Shown here piece by piece: positions 1-7,026 of a stretch of DNA of 12,166 nucleotides. Source of the DNA: Paenibacillus sp. UBA6285 (lineage in GTDB: Bacteria; Bacillota; Bacilli; Paenibacillales; Paenibacillaceae); the NCBI GenBank assembly GCA_002438345.1, contig DJUJ01000039.1, forward strand, positions 352 through 12,517, written 5' to 3'. How positions within the stretch are numbered: position 1 is the stretch's first letter; each line of letters starts with the position of its first letter. Both the position numbers and the translations under genes were made by a program. The notes beneath the pieces were generated by a model, which was not told the origin of the DNA, made no database searches, and saw only the letters and a list, made by a program, of their open reading frames with translations.

Positions 1-1
1 T

Positions 2-772
2 GCGACCACCCATCAGCTGCTGCGCTTCCATCAAGGCTTTGATCTCGTAATCATTGACGAGCTGGATGCATTTCCCTACCACAATGATCCTATGTTGGCT
101 TATGCCGCAGAACAAGCCTGCAAGCTAGATGGTTCTTTTATCTACTTATCAGCCACACCACCACAAGAAATGCAGCGGTTAGTCCGCTCAGGCAGACTTC
201 CACATGCCAGAGTGCCTGTCCGCTTCCATGGTCATCCCTTGCCTGTGCCGCAGCATCTGACCATGACATCCATTCAAACATGCCTGAAGCGTGGGAATTT
301 ACCGAGACCGCTCATACATACGCTTCGTAAGTCGATCGAGCGAGAGGCACAAATCTTTTGCTTTGTGTCTCGTATTGCACATATTGAAGGATTACTGGTT
401 CTGTTTCGTCGGAACTTTCCCGGCGTAGTTATTGAGGGTACTTCCTCCAAAGATCCCTTCCGAGCTGAGAAGGTAACCGCTTTCCGCAGCCGCGCTATCT
501 CCCTGTTAGTAACTACTACGATTCTGGAACGAGGAGTTACAGTGCCACGCAGCGATGTATTTATTTTGGATGCGGACAGCAATCTTTTTGACGAAGCTTC
601 ATTGGTTCAGATGGCGGGGCGTGACGGGCGATCTAAGGATGATCCTGCTGGGCGTGGAGTATTTGCCTCTCCCCAATGGACCCGATCCCAGCGTGGAGCA
701 ATCTCCCAGATTCGTACTATGAACATTATCGCTCGTCGTAAAGGATATATTAGCAAGGAGACGCCGAGATGA
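2..772 (+). CDS. comFA: ComFA, competence DNA-uptake ATP-dependent helicase (3' part only)
   Basis: This is the C-terminal part (256 visible residues) of the DEAD-box-like helicase/translocase that helps pull transforming single-stranded DNA into the cytoplasm at the membrane. The start lies before the window; the frame is open from base 2. Visible helicase motifs, in order: THQLL (motif Ia region, residues 3-7), DELD followed by AFPY (Walker B/motif II, 19-22), SAT (motif III, 50-52), a second RecA-like lobe with TTTILERGVTVP (about 171-182) and QMAGRDGR (motif VI, 203-210, with the arginine finger). The Walker A region and the N-terminal zinc finger expected in ComFA are off the left edge. 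The stop codon overlaps the comFC start as ATGA, so the two are translationally coupled. Identification rests on the motifs and the adjacent comFC; confidence is high. Confidence 0.93.
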   Translation, partial: ATTHQLLRFHQGFDLVIIDELDAFPYHNDPMLAYAAEQACKLDGSFIYLSATPPQEMQRLVRSGRLPHARVPVRFHGHPLPVPQHLTMTSIQTCLKRGNLPRPLIHTLRKSIEREAQIFCFVSRIAHIEGLLVLFRRNFPGVVIEGTSSKDPFRAEKVTAFRSRAISLLVTTTILERGVTVPRSDVFILDADSNLFDEASLVQMAGRDGRSKDDPAGRGVFASPQWTRSQRGAISQIRTMNIIARRKGYISKETPR

Positions 773-1587
773 ACGCCATGTTCTCATGGTTAAGCAAATT
801 TCAGTCCCTCTTGTCCCCCTCTGTAACTCCATGCATAACCTGCGGAAAACGTAACCCTGGATCCTCACAATTTCCTGGAGTTTGCAGGATTTGCGTAGAA
901 TCCATTCCTTGGATACGTTTCCCTCGTTGCCTGAAATGTGGCCGGCATGTGGGTTGTCCTGACTGTACCCGCAATAGTGAACCCTCACCGATTGTGTGCA
1001 ACCGGAGTGCAGTAGCCTACACTAGTGTTATGCGGGAATGGCTGGGTCAGTATAAATATCGCGGAAATGAACGATATGCCCTTTTACTTGGTCTCATGCT
1101 AGATAGTGCTTATTTAACTCTGAAAAAAGAGAATCAGAGTGCTATTTTATCCCGGAAACCATCCAACATCCATCGCTCTTGGTCTGCTGATTTGTTAGTG
1201 CCAGTGCCTGTTAGTGATTCTCGGCTTATGGAGCGAGGATTTAATCAAGCAGAAAGATTGGCTGATGTACTGTCTAGACGTAGGAAGGTTCCACAGCTTC
1301 CGCTACTGATCCGCACACACCATACGGGAAAACAGAGCTTTAAGAGTCGGGCAGAACGACTAGCGGATATGAAGCATGCTTTTTCAGAGAATCCGGCAGT
1401 AACAACACAATTTGCGAATTGGCTGAAAAGGAAAGTACCTCTAAATCGTCCTCTTCAGATTGTTATTATTGATGATATTTATACAACGGGCAGTACTATT
1501 CGTGCGTGCGCTGCGATTATACAACAGATGGGTTCAGATTATGGTTATAGGGTAGAGGTCTATAGCTTAACTTGGGCACGTTCCTAA
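769..1587 (+). CDS. comFC: ComFC, competence protein with zinc ribbons and phosphoribosyltransferase-like domain
   Basis: ComFC is a late-competence protein needed for efficient transformation; it works with ComFA on incoming single-stranded DNA at the cytoplasmic side. The N-terminus has four CxxC pairs (C22/C25, C39/C42, C54/C57, C63/C66), enough for two zinc sites. The rest is a phosphoribosyltransferase fold: the family signature RGFNQAERLA is at 156-165 and the PRPP-binding loop IVIIDDIYTTGST at 231-243. At 272 residues it is somewhat longer than the B. subtilis protein. The ATG at 769 overlaps the comFA stop by four bases. In B. subtilis comFB sits between comFA and comFC; here no room exists for it. 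The gene is a member of the ComF/GntX family, and the context excludes GntX. Confidence 0.95.
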   Translation: MNAMFSWLSKFQSLLSPSVTPCITCGKRNPGSSQFPGVCRICVESIPWIRFPRCLKCGRHVGCPDCTRNSEPSPIVCNRSAVAYTSVMREWLGQYKYRGNERYALLLGLMLDSAYLTLKKENQSAILSRKPSNIHRSWSADLLVPVPVSDSRLMERGFNQAERLADVLSRRRKVPQLPLLIRTHHTGKQSFKSRAERLADMKHAFSENPAVTTQFANWLKRKVPLNRPLQIVIIDDIYTTGSTIRACAAIIQQMGSDYGYRVEVYSLTWARS

Positions 1588-1755
1588 GGGGAGCGAAATG
1601 CATGATTGTGAACAGCCAATTCATTTTTTGAAGAGATCCAAGCGCTTAATAGCGTTTCTCTCGTCCCATAGACGAATTCTCTGCAATCATGTAATCTAGG
1701 AGCATAAGAATATTATGCATTGTACAGAATGTACGGAGAGGAGCGGCTGCTTGTT
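1588..1755 (+). other. Structured gap upstream of yvyF
   Basis: This non-coding gap is rich in inverted repeats. CATGATTG (1601-1608) pairs with CAATCATG (1684-1691), with G-U pairs extending it on both sides. Inside lie AATTC (1618-1622) with GAATT (1674-1678), and a 7-pair hairpin with a TAAT loop (1640-1657). Downstream follow GCATAA/TTATGC (1702-1718) and GTACA/TGTAC with a GAA loop (1722-1734). The last ends at the base before the purine-rich yvyF ribosome binding site (1735-1743). The hairpin at 1640-1657 lacks a T-run, so I do not call it a terminator. No convincing sigma-A or sigma-D promoter was found, so yvyF may be read from the comF promoter. Confidence 0.4.
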
Positions 1756-2166
1756 ATGAATCTAGACAATTGTCCAAGGTGCGGCCGGTTGTTTGTTAAG
1801 AATCTTATGGGTTTGTGCCAGCCCTGCATCAAAGAGCTGGAGCATGAATATGAGATCTGCGTGGATTATTTGCGGGAGAACAAAGGAACCAACATTCAAG
1901 AGCTGTCCGATGCTACGGAGATTTCTATTAAGGAAATAACCCGCTTTATTCGAGAAGGCCGGATATCTATAGCTAATGCACCTAATATGATGTATCCCTG
2001 CGAGGTGTGTGGAACGCTGATTCGTGATGGGCATATGTGTGATAGCTGTCGTACTCGGCTCAGGAAGGATCTCACCAATGCCGCCAAGGAAAGTGCTGCT
2101 GAGGATGCTACCAAAAAGACAACAGACGGCGCATATCGCGCTATAGACAAAATGCGTGGCCTATAA
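1756..2166 (+). CDS. yvyF: YvyF, TIGR03826-type flagellar operon protein
   Basis: This is a 136-residue protein of the YvyF family, encoded next to flgM in Bacilli; its biochemical role is not established, though it is linked to flagellar gene regulation. The architecture is zinc ribbon (C6, C9, C21, C24), a small helix-turn-helix-like middle section (about 45-72, ELSDATEISIKEITRFIREG), a second zinc ribbon (C82, C85, C95, C98), and a charged alpha-helical tail. This suggests nucleic-acid or protein binding in the cytoplasm. A TTG at 1720 would add 12 residues. I chose ATG 1756 because the family begins a few residues before the first CPxC and because GGAGAGGAG lies at 1735-1743, 12 bases upstream, which is somewhat long spacing. 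The B. subtilis protein is of similar length. Confidence 0.88.
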   Translation: MNLDNCPRCGRLFVKNLMGLCQPCIKELEHEYEICVDYLRENKGTNIQELSDATEISIKEITRFIREGRISIANAPNMMYPCEVCGTLIRDGHMCDSCRTRLRKDLTNAAKESAAEDATKKTTDGAYRAIDKMRGL

Positions 2167-2169
2167 AAT

Positions 2170-2189
2170 CTGCAAAATAACGTTTGCAG
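2170..2189 (+). repeat. Inverted repeat between yvyF and the flgM promoter
   Basis: CTGCAAA (2170-2176) and TTTGCAG (2183-2189) form a perfect 7-pair stem with a 6-base loop, three bases after the yvyF stop. There is no following T-run, so it is not an intrinsic terminator by itself. It ends three bases before the -35 box of the flgM promoter, so it could be an operator or simply a 3'-end stabiliser of the yvyF transcript. Function is unknown. Confidence 0.4.
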
Positions 2190-2192
2190 CTA

Positions 2193-2220
2193 TAAAGAAT
2201 GTTTCAATCTACGCCGATAA
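2193..2220 (+). promoter_or_regulatory. Sigma-D-type promoter of flgM
   Basis: TAAA at 2193-2196, a 16-base spacer, and GCCGATAA at 2213-2220 match the B. subtilis sigma-D consensus (TAAA, about 15 bases, GCCGATAT) in all but the last -10 base. The position, about 50 bases before the flgM ATG, fits the sigma-D promoter known upstream of flgM in B. subtilis. Transcription should start roughly seven bases after the -10 box, around 2226-2229. That is inside the loop of the overlapping terminator hairpin. Confidence 0.82.
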
Positions 2221-2246
2221 ACTTAGTAAAGATTATCGGCTTTTTT
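2213..2246 (+). terminator. Intrinsic terminator after yvyF, overlapping the flgM -10 box
   Basis: GCCGATAA (2213-2220) pairs perfectly with TTATCGGC (2233-2240) across a 12-base loop and is followed by six T (2241-2246). Transcripts arriving from comF/yvyF can form the hairpin. A transcript started by sigma-D inside the loop lacks the 5' arm and cannot form it. The layout therefore predicts insulation of flgM from upstream transcription. The stem is only 8 pairs with a wide loop, so termination may be partial. Confidence 0.65.
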
Positions 2247-2269
2247 GTATTAGAAAGTAGGTGGAAGTT

Positions 2270-2554
2270 ATGAAAATTAACGAGACCGGACGAATTAACG
2301 CGATTAATCCGTATCAACGCAGCGCGGATGCGCAAAGGCAGGAACAAATGAAGAAAAGTACACGCAAGGATGAGGTTTCGATCTCTGATGAAGCAATTCA
2401 GCTCTTGCAAGCACAGAACTCTGGCAATGATGCTGAACGCGCACTTAAGATCGACAGTTTGAAGCAACAGGTCTCCGCAGGTACCTATCAAGTAGATGCA
2501 GCTAAGCTAGCAGAGAAACTCGCCCCTTACTTTAAGCAATCCTCCGAGAATTAG
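2270..2554 (+). CDS. flgM: FlgM, anti-sigma-D factor
   Basis: FlgM binds and inhibits the flagellar sigma factor sigma-D (FliA/sigma-28) in the cytoplasm until hook-basal-body completion. The 94-residue protein has the short Gram-positive N-terminus MKINETGRINAINPYQ and the conserved sigma-binding C-terminal half: VSISDEAIQLLQ (about 41-52) and KIDSLKQQVSAGTYQVDAAKLAEKL (about 64-88), two amphipathic helices. I chose ATG 2270, with AGGTGG five bases upstream, over a GTG at 2261 that lies within that ribosome binding site. It is the first gene of the sigma-D-driven assembly operon, so it is expected to be autoregulated through the promoter at 2193-2220. Confidence 0.95.
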   Translation: MKINETGRINAINPYQRSADAQRQEQMKKSTRKDEVSISDEAIQLLQAQNSGNDAERALKIDSLKQQVSAGTYQVDAAKLAEKLAPYFKQSSEN

Positions 2555-2566
2555 GTGAAACCATCC

Positions 2567-3067
2567 ATGGCATTGACGACATTAATAGAACTATTGGAGC
2601 GGCTGGACGAAGTGCATAATCAAATGCTGGATCTGGCCGCTGAGAAAAAACAGACGATTATGGACAACAAGGTGGATGCATTGATCGACATCCTGAACCG
2701 TGAGTCCAAGCTAATGAAGCTGATTGGACAGCTCGAGGAGCAGCGAATCGCGGCTGCATATACCGTTCTGCAAGGCGTGGGTATTCGTTCCAACCTGAAC
2801 CTGAACCTAACCGAGCTGTCCAGGCTTATATTTGACCCTGAAGATAAGGCACGACTGCTGCATATTCAGCAGAAGCTTTCTGGCACTTTGCACCGCTTGA
2901 AAGAAGCAAATGAGCTTAATCAGAAGCTGATAGAGCAGTCGCTTACTTTTATAGATTATTCTTTGGATCTGCTGGTCGGAAGACCGAATCAGGAGATCAC
3001 TTATCATCATCCGTCCGATAAGGGCAATAGCGTAAATCGGCCGGGCATTTTTGATGCACGCGGATAG
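2567..3067 (+). CDS. flgN: FlgN, export chaperone for FlgK and FlgL
   Basis: FlgN is a cytoplasmic all-helical chaperone that keeps the junction proteins FlgK and FlgL soluble and delivers them to the flagellar export gate. The 166-residue sequence is helical with heptad-like spacing (about 5-60 and 95-140) and ends in the family-typical NQKLIEQSLTFIDYSLDLL stretch followed by a loose tail. ATG 2567 was chosen over GTG 2555: AGGTGA overlapping the flgM stop (2553-2558) is 8 bases before the ATG, and family members begin near this point. The two genes are only 12 bases apart, so coupling is likely. Its clients flgK and flgL follow directly. Confidence 0.9.
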   Translation: MALTTLIELLERLDEVHNQMLDLAAEKKQTIMDNKVDALIDILNRESKLMKLIGQLEEQRIAAAYTVLQGVGIRSNLNLNLTELSRLIFDPEDKARLLHIQQKLSGTLHRLKEANELNQKLIEQSLTFIDYSLDLLVGRPNQEITYHHPSDKGNSVNRPGIFDARG

Positions 3068-3083
3068 AATTGTATTGATGAAG

Positions 3084-3103
3084 TGTTCTGCCGGAGCAGA
3101 ACA
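3084..3103 (+). promoter_or_regulatory. Hairpin with GGA in its loop against the flgK ribosome binding site
   Basis: TGTTCTGC (3084-3091) pairs perfectly with GCAGAACA (3096-3103) around a CGGA tetraloop. The strong Shine-Dalgarno AAGGAGGAG begins two bases later, at 3105. No T-run follows, so it is not a terminator. A GGA in a hairpin loop plus a GGA over the ribosome binding site is the arrangement used by CsrA targets, but the arm sequence does not match the fuller ACANGGANGT consensus. It may instead protect or mark the 5' end of a processed flgK transcript. Confidence 0.5.
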
Positions 3104-3121
3104 TAAGGAGGAGTAAGCAGC

Positions 3122-4705
3122 ATGACATCCACATTTCACTCGATAGAGACGGCGAGACGCAGCCTTTTTACTCAGACCGCAGCTCTTAATACAACTGGAC
3201 ACAATATCGCAAACGCGAATACAGAGGGTTATACCCGTCAACGTGTTAATATGAAGGCCGCTTTACCAATTGAAGCGTACGGATTTAATAAATCTACCGT
3301 TCCTGGTCAAATGGGCACAGGGGTGGAATTCTCATCTATTGATCGGATTCGAGAAATGTTTCTGGATGATCAGTACCGTGGTGAGAATTCTGCATTCGGA
3401 AACTGGAAACTTCAAGCGGATACCCTCTCTAAACTAGAAGCGATTGTTAATGAACCATCGGATACAGGAATTCGTACGGTGCTGGATAACTTCTGGAAAT
3501 CTTGGTCAGATCTTAGTAAGAACCCGGAGGACCCTACCGCTCGTAAGATTGTAGTACAGACTGCACAATCTTTGACCGATGCTATGAATTATATGAGTAC
3601 GCAGCTTAATAATCTGGATCGCGATCTTACCACTAATATTGAAGTTAAAGGTAAGGAAGCTCAGGGCTACCTAACCGCTATTGCAGACTTGAATAAATCA
3701 ATCTATAAGATTGAGGGTATGGGCGATCAGGCCAATGATTTACGCGATCAACGCGATCTTATGGCGGACAAGCTATCTAAGATTGCTAATATTACCGTTG
3801 TGGAGACGGAAGCTGGTTATAACGTTTCTCTGGGTGGACAGCCACTGGTAGAGGGTGGAGAAGTTACTGCAACCGTAGATAGTGCATTTCTTAATAATGC
3901 TTATGCCTCTGGAACGTTGAAGGGCGGCGAGGCTTACGGATTGATTTTCTCCAAAAATACTTATGTTACCGACTACAAGAAACAACTCAACGATATGGCT
4001 AGTACGATTGCTACTGGTAACGTAGAAATTACAATACCAGCAGGTTCCAATCTTCCTGAGGGTACGGTGTTGACTAATGATGCTAAGATTACACAAGCGG
4101 ATGGCACCGTAGTTACATTGGCTGCAGGTCAAGCAATGCCTAAGGGAGCAACGATGTATGAGGACGTCAAGACCATTGTTAAAGGGCTAAACGGAGTTCA
4201 TAAGCTAGGTTATGCGATGGACGGAAGCTCCGGGCGTGATTTCTTTGTAACATCCGGCGACGCTGGAACGATCAAGCTGAATCCGGAAATTGCTGCAGAT
4301 GTTAATTTATTTGCAACCTCACTGCGCACAACTGTTGATGCAGCTGGGATTACACAAGTCGTTAAAGGAAATAACACCTTGGCGCTCTTATTAACCAATC
4401 TGAAGGATAGTAAATTTACTACGCCGGACGGTAGCGTGAGCAATACTGTTGGCGGCCTTCTGGGATCTATGGTTGGTCAGCTGGGTATTCAATCACAAGA
4501 GGCTGCGCGTCAGACCGATAACTCGGATTATTTGGTAGAGCAGGTTAACTCCCGTCGTCAATCTGTTAGCGGTGTATCTCTAGATGAAGAAATGTCGAAT
4601 ATGCTAGTATTCCAGCATGCTTATAGTGCCGCAGCGCGTTTTATGACTACTTTTGATGAACTGCTCGACAAATTGATTAATTCCACCGGCACAGTCGGCA
4701 GATAA
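3122..4705 (+). CDS. flgK: FlgK, hook-filament junction protein 1
   Basis: FlgK is the first of the two junction proteins between hook and filament, exported by the flagellar type III apparatus and chaperoned by FlgN. The 527-residue protein has the rod/hook N-terminal signature (residues 1-45: SIETARRSLFTQTAALNTTGHNIANANTEGYTRQR) and the matching C-terminal D0 helix (about 490-520: LDEEMSNMLVFQHAYSAAARFMTT). These terminal helices pack against each other in the assembled tube. The middle is a variable surface domain, as usual. Length is close to that of B. subtilis FlgK. The ATG has AAGGAGGAG at 3105-3113, the best ribosome binding site of the operon. flgL follows after 15 bases. Confidence 0.97.
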   Translation: MTSTFHSIETARRSLFTQTAALNTTGHNIANANTEGYTRQRVNMKAALPIEAYGFNKSTVPGQMGTGVEFSSIDRIREMFLDDQYRGENSAFGNWKLQADTLSKLEAIVNEPSDTGIRTVLDNFWKSWSDLSKNPEDPTARKIVVQTAQSLTDAMNYMSTQLNNLDRDLTTNIEVKGKEAQGYLTAIADLNKSIYKIEGMGDQANDLRDQRDLMADKLSKIANITVVETEAGYNVSLGGQPLVEGGEVTATVDSAFLNNAYASGTLKGGEAYGLIFSKNTYVTDYKKQLNDMASTIATGNVEITIPAGSNLPEGTVLTNDAKITQADGTVVTLAAGQAMPKGATMYEDVKTIVKGLNGVHKLGYAMDGSSGRDFFVTSGDAGTIKLNPEIAADVNLFATSLRTTVDAAGITQVVKGNNTLALLLTNLKDSKFTTPDGSVSNTVGGLLGSMVGQLGIQSQEAARQTDNSDYLVEQVNSRRQSVSGVSLDEEMSNMLVFQHAYSAAARFMTTFDELLDKLINSTGTVGR

Positions 4706-4720
4706 AAGGAGATATAGCGT

Positions 4721-5638
4721 ATGTTGAGAGTAACCTCTAACATGATGAATTCACAGCTTCTGCTTAACCTAAACCGTAATGCACGTACAATGAACGATAC
4801 ACAATTACAGCTTTCCAGCGGACGCATAATCAACAAACCTTCCGATGATCCGGTTGGGATCACGTATTCCCTGCGTTACCGTGCGGAGCTTTCCTCTAAT
4901 GAACAATATACTAAGAATGTAGATAGCGCACTTTCATGGCTTGATTATAATGATACAGTCCTAGGACAAGGTGGGGACGTTGTACAGAAGATTCGTGAAT
5001 TGACAGTAAAGGCTTCGACAGGTACTAATCCGCAGTCAGCACTTGATAGTATTAATGCAGAAGTATTGCAGTTAAAAGACCAACTTGTGGATATTGCTAA
5101 CAGTACGCTGAACGGCAAGTATATCTTTAATGGAGAGCAATATAACACTAAACCTTATGATTTTGCTAAAGGTGCAGATGGTACATATGATATATCTAAG
5201 CCGATTACTACGGATGCTGGGCAAATTCAGTTTATTGTAGGTGAAGATGTGCGTATGCCTATTAGTACGACTGGTAATGACGTATTCGGTAACACTGGGG
5301 ATGCAGATAATCTGTTTGCAATTATTAATAATCTTTCAGCTGGGTTAAAGGCTGGTGATCTTAAGGCTGTATCGGGTCAACTAGATGTAATCGATACGCG
5401 TATGGAGACTATTTTATCGGCACGTTCCGAAATAGGGGCAAAGACTAACCGCGTTGAATTGATGCAGGATCGGCTTAGTGATCTGAATATTAACCTGACG
5501 GATCTGCAGGCAAAGACAGAGGATGCCGATTACGAAGGTTTGATTATGAATTCGAAGATTCAAGAGAATATTTATAATGCTTCCTTGTCTGTGGGTGCAA
5601 AGATTATTTCCACAACACTTGTAGACTTTATCAGATAA
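4721..5638 (+). CDS. flgL: FlgL, hook-filament junction protein 3
   Basis: FlgL caps the hook-FlgK junction and gives the surface on which flagellin polymerises. The 305-residue protein is flagellin-like at both ends. The N-terminus MLRVTSNMMNSQLLLNLNRN runs into the LSSGRIINKPSDDPVGI signature (about 31-48), with a long helix to about residue 115. The C-terminal helices include AKTNRVELMQDRLSDLNINL and end in IISTTLVDFIR. Length is typical for the family. AAGGAG at 4706-4711 lies 9 bases before the ATG. The stop is followed at once by the GGAGGTGG of the next gene. Confidence 0.97.
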   Translation: MLRVTSNMMNSQLLLNLNRNARTMNDTQLQLSSGRIINKPSDDPVGITYSLRYRAELSSNEQYTKNVDSALSWLDYNDTVLGQGGDVVQKIRELTVKASTGTNPQSALDSINAEVLQLKDQLVDIANSTLNGKYIFNGEQYNTKPYDFAKGADGTYDISKPITTDAGQIQFIVGEDVRMPISTTGNDVFGNTGDADNLFAIINNLSAGLKAGDLKAVSGQLDVIDTRMETILSARSEIGAKTNRVELMQDRLSDLNINLTDLQAKTEDADYEGLIMNSKIQENIYNASLSVGAKIISTTLVDFIR

Positions 5639-5653
5639 CGGAGGTGGTTGTCG

Positions 5654-6220
5654 TTGCTTCAGTCGATATTACAAATTCGTCAGACACCTGCTGTGATTGG
5701 GATTGATGCCGATCCAGGCGCTTATTCGATTTCTCAGCCAAAGGCTGAGGTCAATGTGACAACCACTCCGGGGGAACTAACCGTAAAGTCCACTCGGCCC
5801 GAGCTTACTGTAGATCAGTCTCGAGCATGGGAAGCCTATAATGGTGGAAAGATGCTTGATATGAATAGACGGATTTATTCTGGCATTCAGCAGTTGTATC
5901 TTCAGGGCATTGCCAGGAAGGTCGAGCAAGGGAATCGGATGGCTCAGTTTTTTAGACCTGGTAACACAATTGCAGAAGTATACGGCACGGATACTCAGCC
6001 CAACTCATTTCCTGAGATTCGCGGTCCAGCATCCTATGACAATGTGGATATTCACATCGAAACTAGAGCCCCGCAAATCGATTTTAGAGCTGCGAAAGTT
6101 GATATTCAGGTGGAAAGACGAAATCCGGAAATCGAATATACCCGTGGCAAGCTAAATATATATATGCAACAATACGCTTCGATTCAGTTTATTCCACCCG
6201 AATTGAATGTTCAAATGTAG
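5654..6220 (+). CDS. yviE: YviE, DUF6470-family protein of the flagellar operon
   Basis: This is a member of the DUF6470/YviE family, found between flgL and fliW in Bacilli; its function is unknown. The 188 residues contain no signal peptide or membrane segment. A repeated short pattern of alternating hydrophobic residues with Pro-Glu or Pro-Gln turns is visible (for example RPELTVD, APQIDFR, NPEIEYT, PPELNVQ), suggesting beta-hairpins that recur through the protein. A GRMAQFF-like central helix separates two such regions. The TTG at 5648 touches the ribosome binding site GGAGGTGG (5640-5647) with no spacer, so I chose TTG 5654, which has six bases of spacing. Start choice is therefore moderately certain; the family call is firmer. 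Context suggests an accessory role in filament assembly or flagellin control. Confidence 0.8.
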   Translation: MLQSILQIRQTPAVIGIDADPGAYSISQPKAEVNVTTTPGELTVKSTRPELTVDQSRAWEAYNGGKMLDMNRRIYSGIQQLYLQGIARKVEQGNRMAQFFRPGNTIAEVYGTDTQPNSFPEIRGPASYDNVDIHIETRAPQIDFRAAKVDIQVERRNPEIEYTRGKLNIYMQQYASIQFIPPELNVQM

Positions 6221-6226
6221 CTTCTT

Positions 6227-6264
6227 AAGCTATAGATGTGCCGGAAAGCGCCTCTATAGCTTTT
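6227..6264 (+). terminator. Hairpin terminator after yviE
   Basis: AAGCTATAGA (6227-6236) pairs perfectly with TCTATAGCTT (6253-6262). After one mismatch the stem continues with GTGC (6238-6241) and GCGC (6248-6251), leaving a CGGAAA loop. Only TTTT follows, so read-through into fliW is likely. It marks the end of the flgM operon. A TATAAT at 6271-6276 lies just downstream but has no recognisable -35 box, so I do not call a fliW promoter. Confidence 0.6.
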
Positions 6265-6299
6265 GTGCTATATAATGTAATAGAATTTCGTGAGAAGCT

Positions 6300-6318
6300 A
6301 GTTTTGCATAGCGAAACT
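6300..6318 (+). promoter_or_regulatory. Hairpin against the fliW ribosome binding site
   Basis: AGTTTTGC (6300-6307) and GCGAAACT (6311-6318) form an 8-pair stem (one G-U) with an ATA triloop. It ends three bases before the Shine-Dalgarno AAGGAG (6322-6327) of fliW. A 5' stabilising or processing role is plausible; it has no GGA in the loop, so it is not a CsrA candidate. Confidence 0.4.
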
Positions 6319-6335
6319 TTTAAGGAGTGAACAAC

Positions 6336-6782
6336 TTGATTATAGAAACACTATCTTGGGGCAAACTGGAAGTAGATGAAGCGCAATTATATCATTTTCC
6401 TAAAGGTCTACCCGGTTTTGAGGAAGAAACTGAATTTGCATTGATTGCCATGGCGGAGACACCTTTTTGGTATCTGCAATCAGCAAAAAGCATGGGACTA
6501 TCCTTTCTATTGGGTGATCCCTTTGCTTTCTATCCAACTTATGAATTTGAACTGCCGGATGTTGAGGCTGAAGAGCTAGAGATTAAATCGGATGTGGTCG
6601 TCCGTTGCATTATTACTTTGAAAGAAAATGTTGAGCAGTCTACGATTAATCTCCTTGCTCCCATTGTATTGAATCCGGTAGGGAACTTTGGTAAGCAAAT
6701 CGTATTGCATAAAGCGCCTTATCATACTAAGCATGATCTACTGCAAGAACAGTCGGTTATCGATGGAAAGGATGGTGGATGA
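6336..6782 (+). CDS. fliW: FliW, flagellar assembly factor and CsrA antagonist
   Basis: FliW binds either cytoplasmic flagellin or CsrA. When flagellin is exported, free FliW sequesters CsrA and relieves repression of hag translation. The 148-residue protein shows the family motifs [11 protein letters not shown] (21-31) and [13 protein letters not shown] (102-114) in a small beta-barrel fold. It should start at TTG 6336: AAGGAG at 6322-6327 is 8 bases upstream, and [13 protein letters not shown] aligns with the beginning of known FliW proteins. A GTG at 6327 is part of the ribosome binding site itself. The rare TTG start may hold FliW at a low level. csrA begins one base after the stop codon, so their synthesis is coupled. 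Confidence 0.95.
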   Translation: MIIETLSWGKLEVDEAQLYHFPKGLPGFEEETEFALIAMAETPFWYLQSAKSMGLSFLLGDPFAFYPTYEFELPDVEAEELEIKSDVVVRCIITLKENVEQSTINLLAPIVLNPVGNFGKQIVLHKAPYHTKHDLLQEQSVIDGKDGG

Positions 6783-6783
6783 T

Positions 6784-7026
6784 ATGCTCGTGCTTTCCCG
6801 CAAGAAAGGAGAGTCCATCGTCATCCAAGATCAGATAGAGCTGACGATCTTAAGTGTGGATGGTGATACGGTAAAGGTTGGTATCTCTGCACCAAAGCAT
6901 GTCGATATTTTTCGTAAAGAAGTCTATCTATCGATTCAAGAAGCTAACCGTGAGTCCGTTGCTCCACAGCAGACTGATCTAAATGCACTGATCCAACGAT
7001 TTCGTAGTGTAAATGAGAATGAATAA
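6784..7026 (+). CDS. csrA: CsrA, RNA-binding translational repressor of flagellin
   Basis: CsrA is a dimeric RNA-binding protein that blocks ribosome access to mRNAs carrying GGA in hairpin loops; in B. subtilis the known target is hag. The 80-residue protein contains the whole fold: [14 protein letters not shown] (1-14), [20 protein letters not shown] (18-37) and [11 protein letters not shown] (38-48), including the RNA-contacting R44 and the N-terminal strand. The C-terminal helix (about 49-58) is followed by a tail a few residues longer than in B. subtilis. ATG 6784 was chosen because the family invariably starts MLVL; in-frame starts further upstream lie inside fliW. A GGTGG lies 5 bases before it. 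Its predicted target sites are in the leader of the next gene. Confidence 0.97.
   Translation: MLVLSRKKGESIVIQDQIELTILSVDGDTVKVGISAPKHVDIFRKEVYLSIQEANRESVAPQQTDLNALIQRFRSVNENE

Noticed and set aside
1640..1657. Hairpin after comFC as a terminator
   Set aside because: Seven pairs with a G-U and no T-run; kept only as part of the structured gap.
5525..5713. GCCGAT at 5525-5530 and 5708-5713 as possible sigma-D -10 boxes
   Set aside because: Neither has a TAAA box about 15 bases upstream nor a full -10 match; both are inside coding sequence.
6688..6783. In-frame upstream start for csrA inside fliW
   Set aside because: CsrA always begins MLVL; the extra 32 residues are fliW sequence in another frame.
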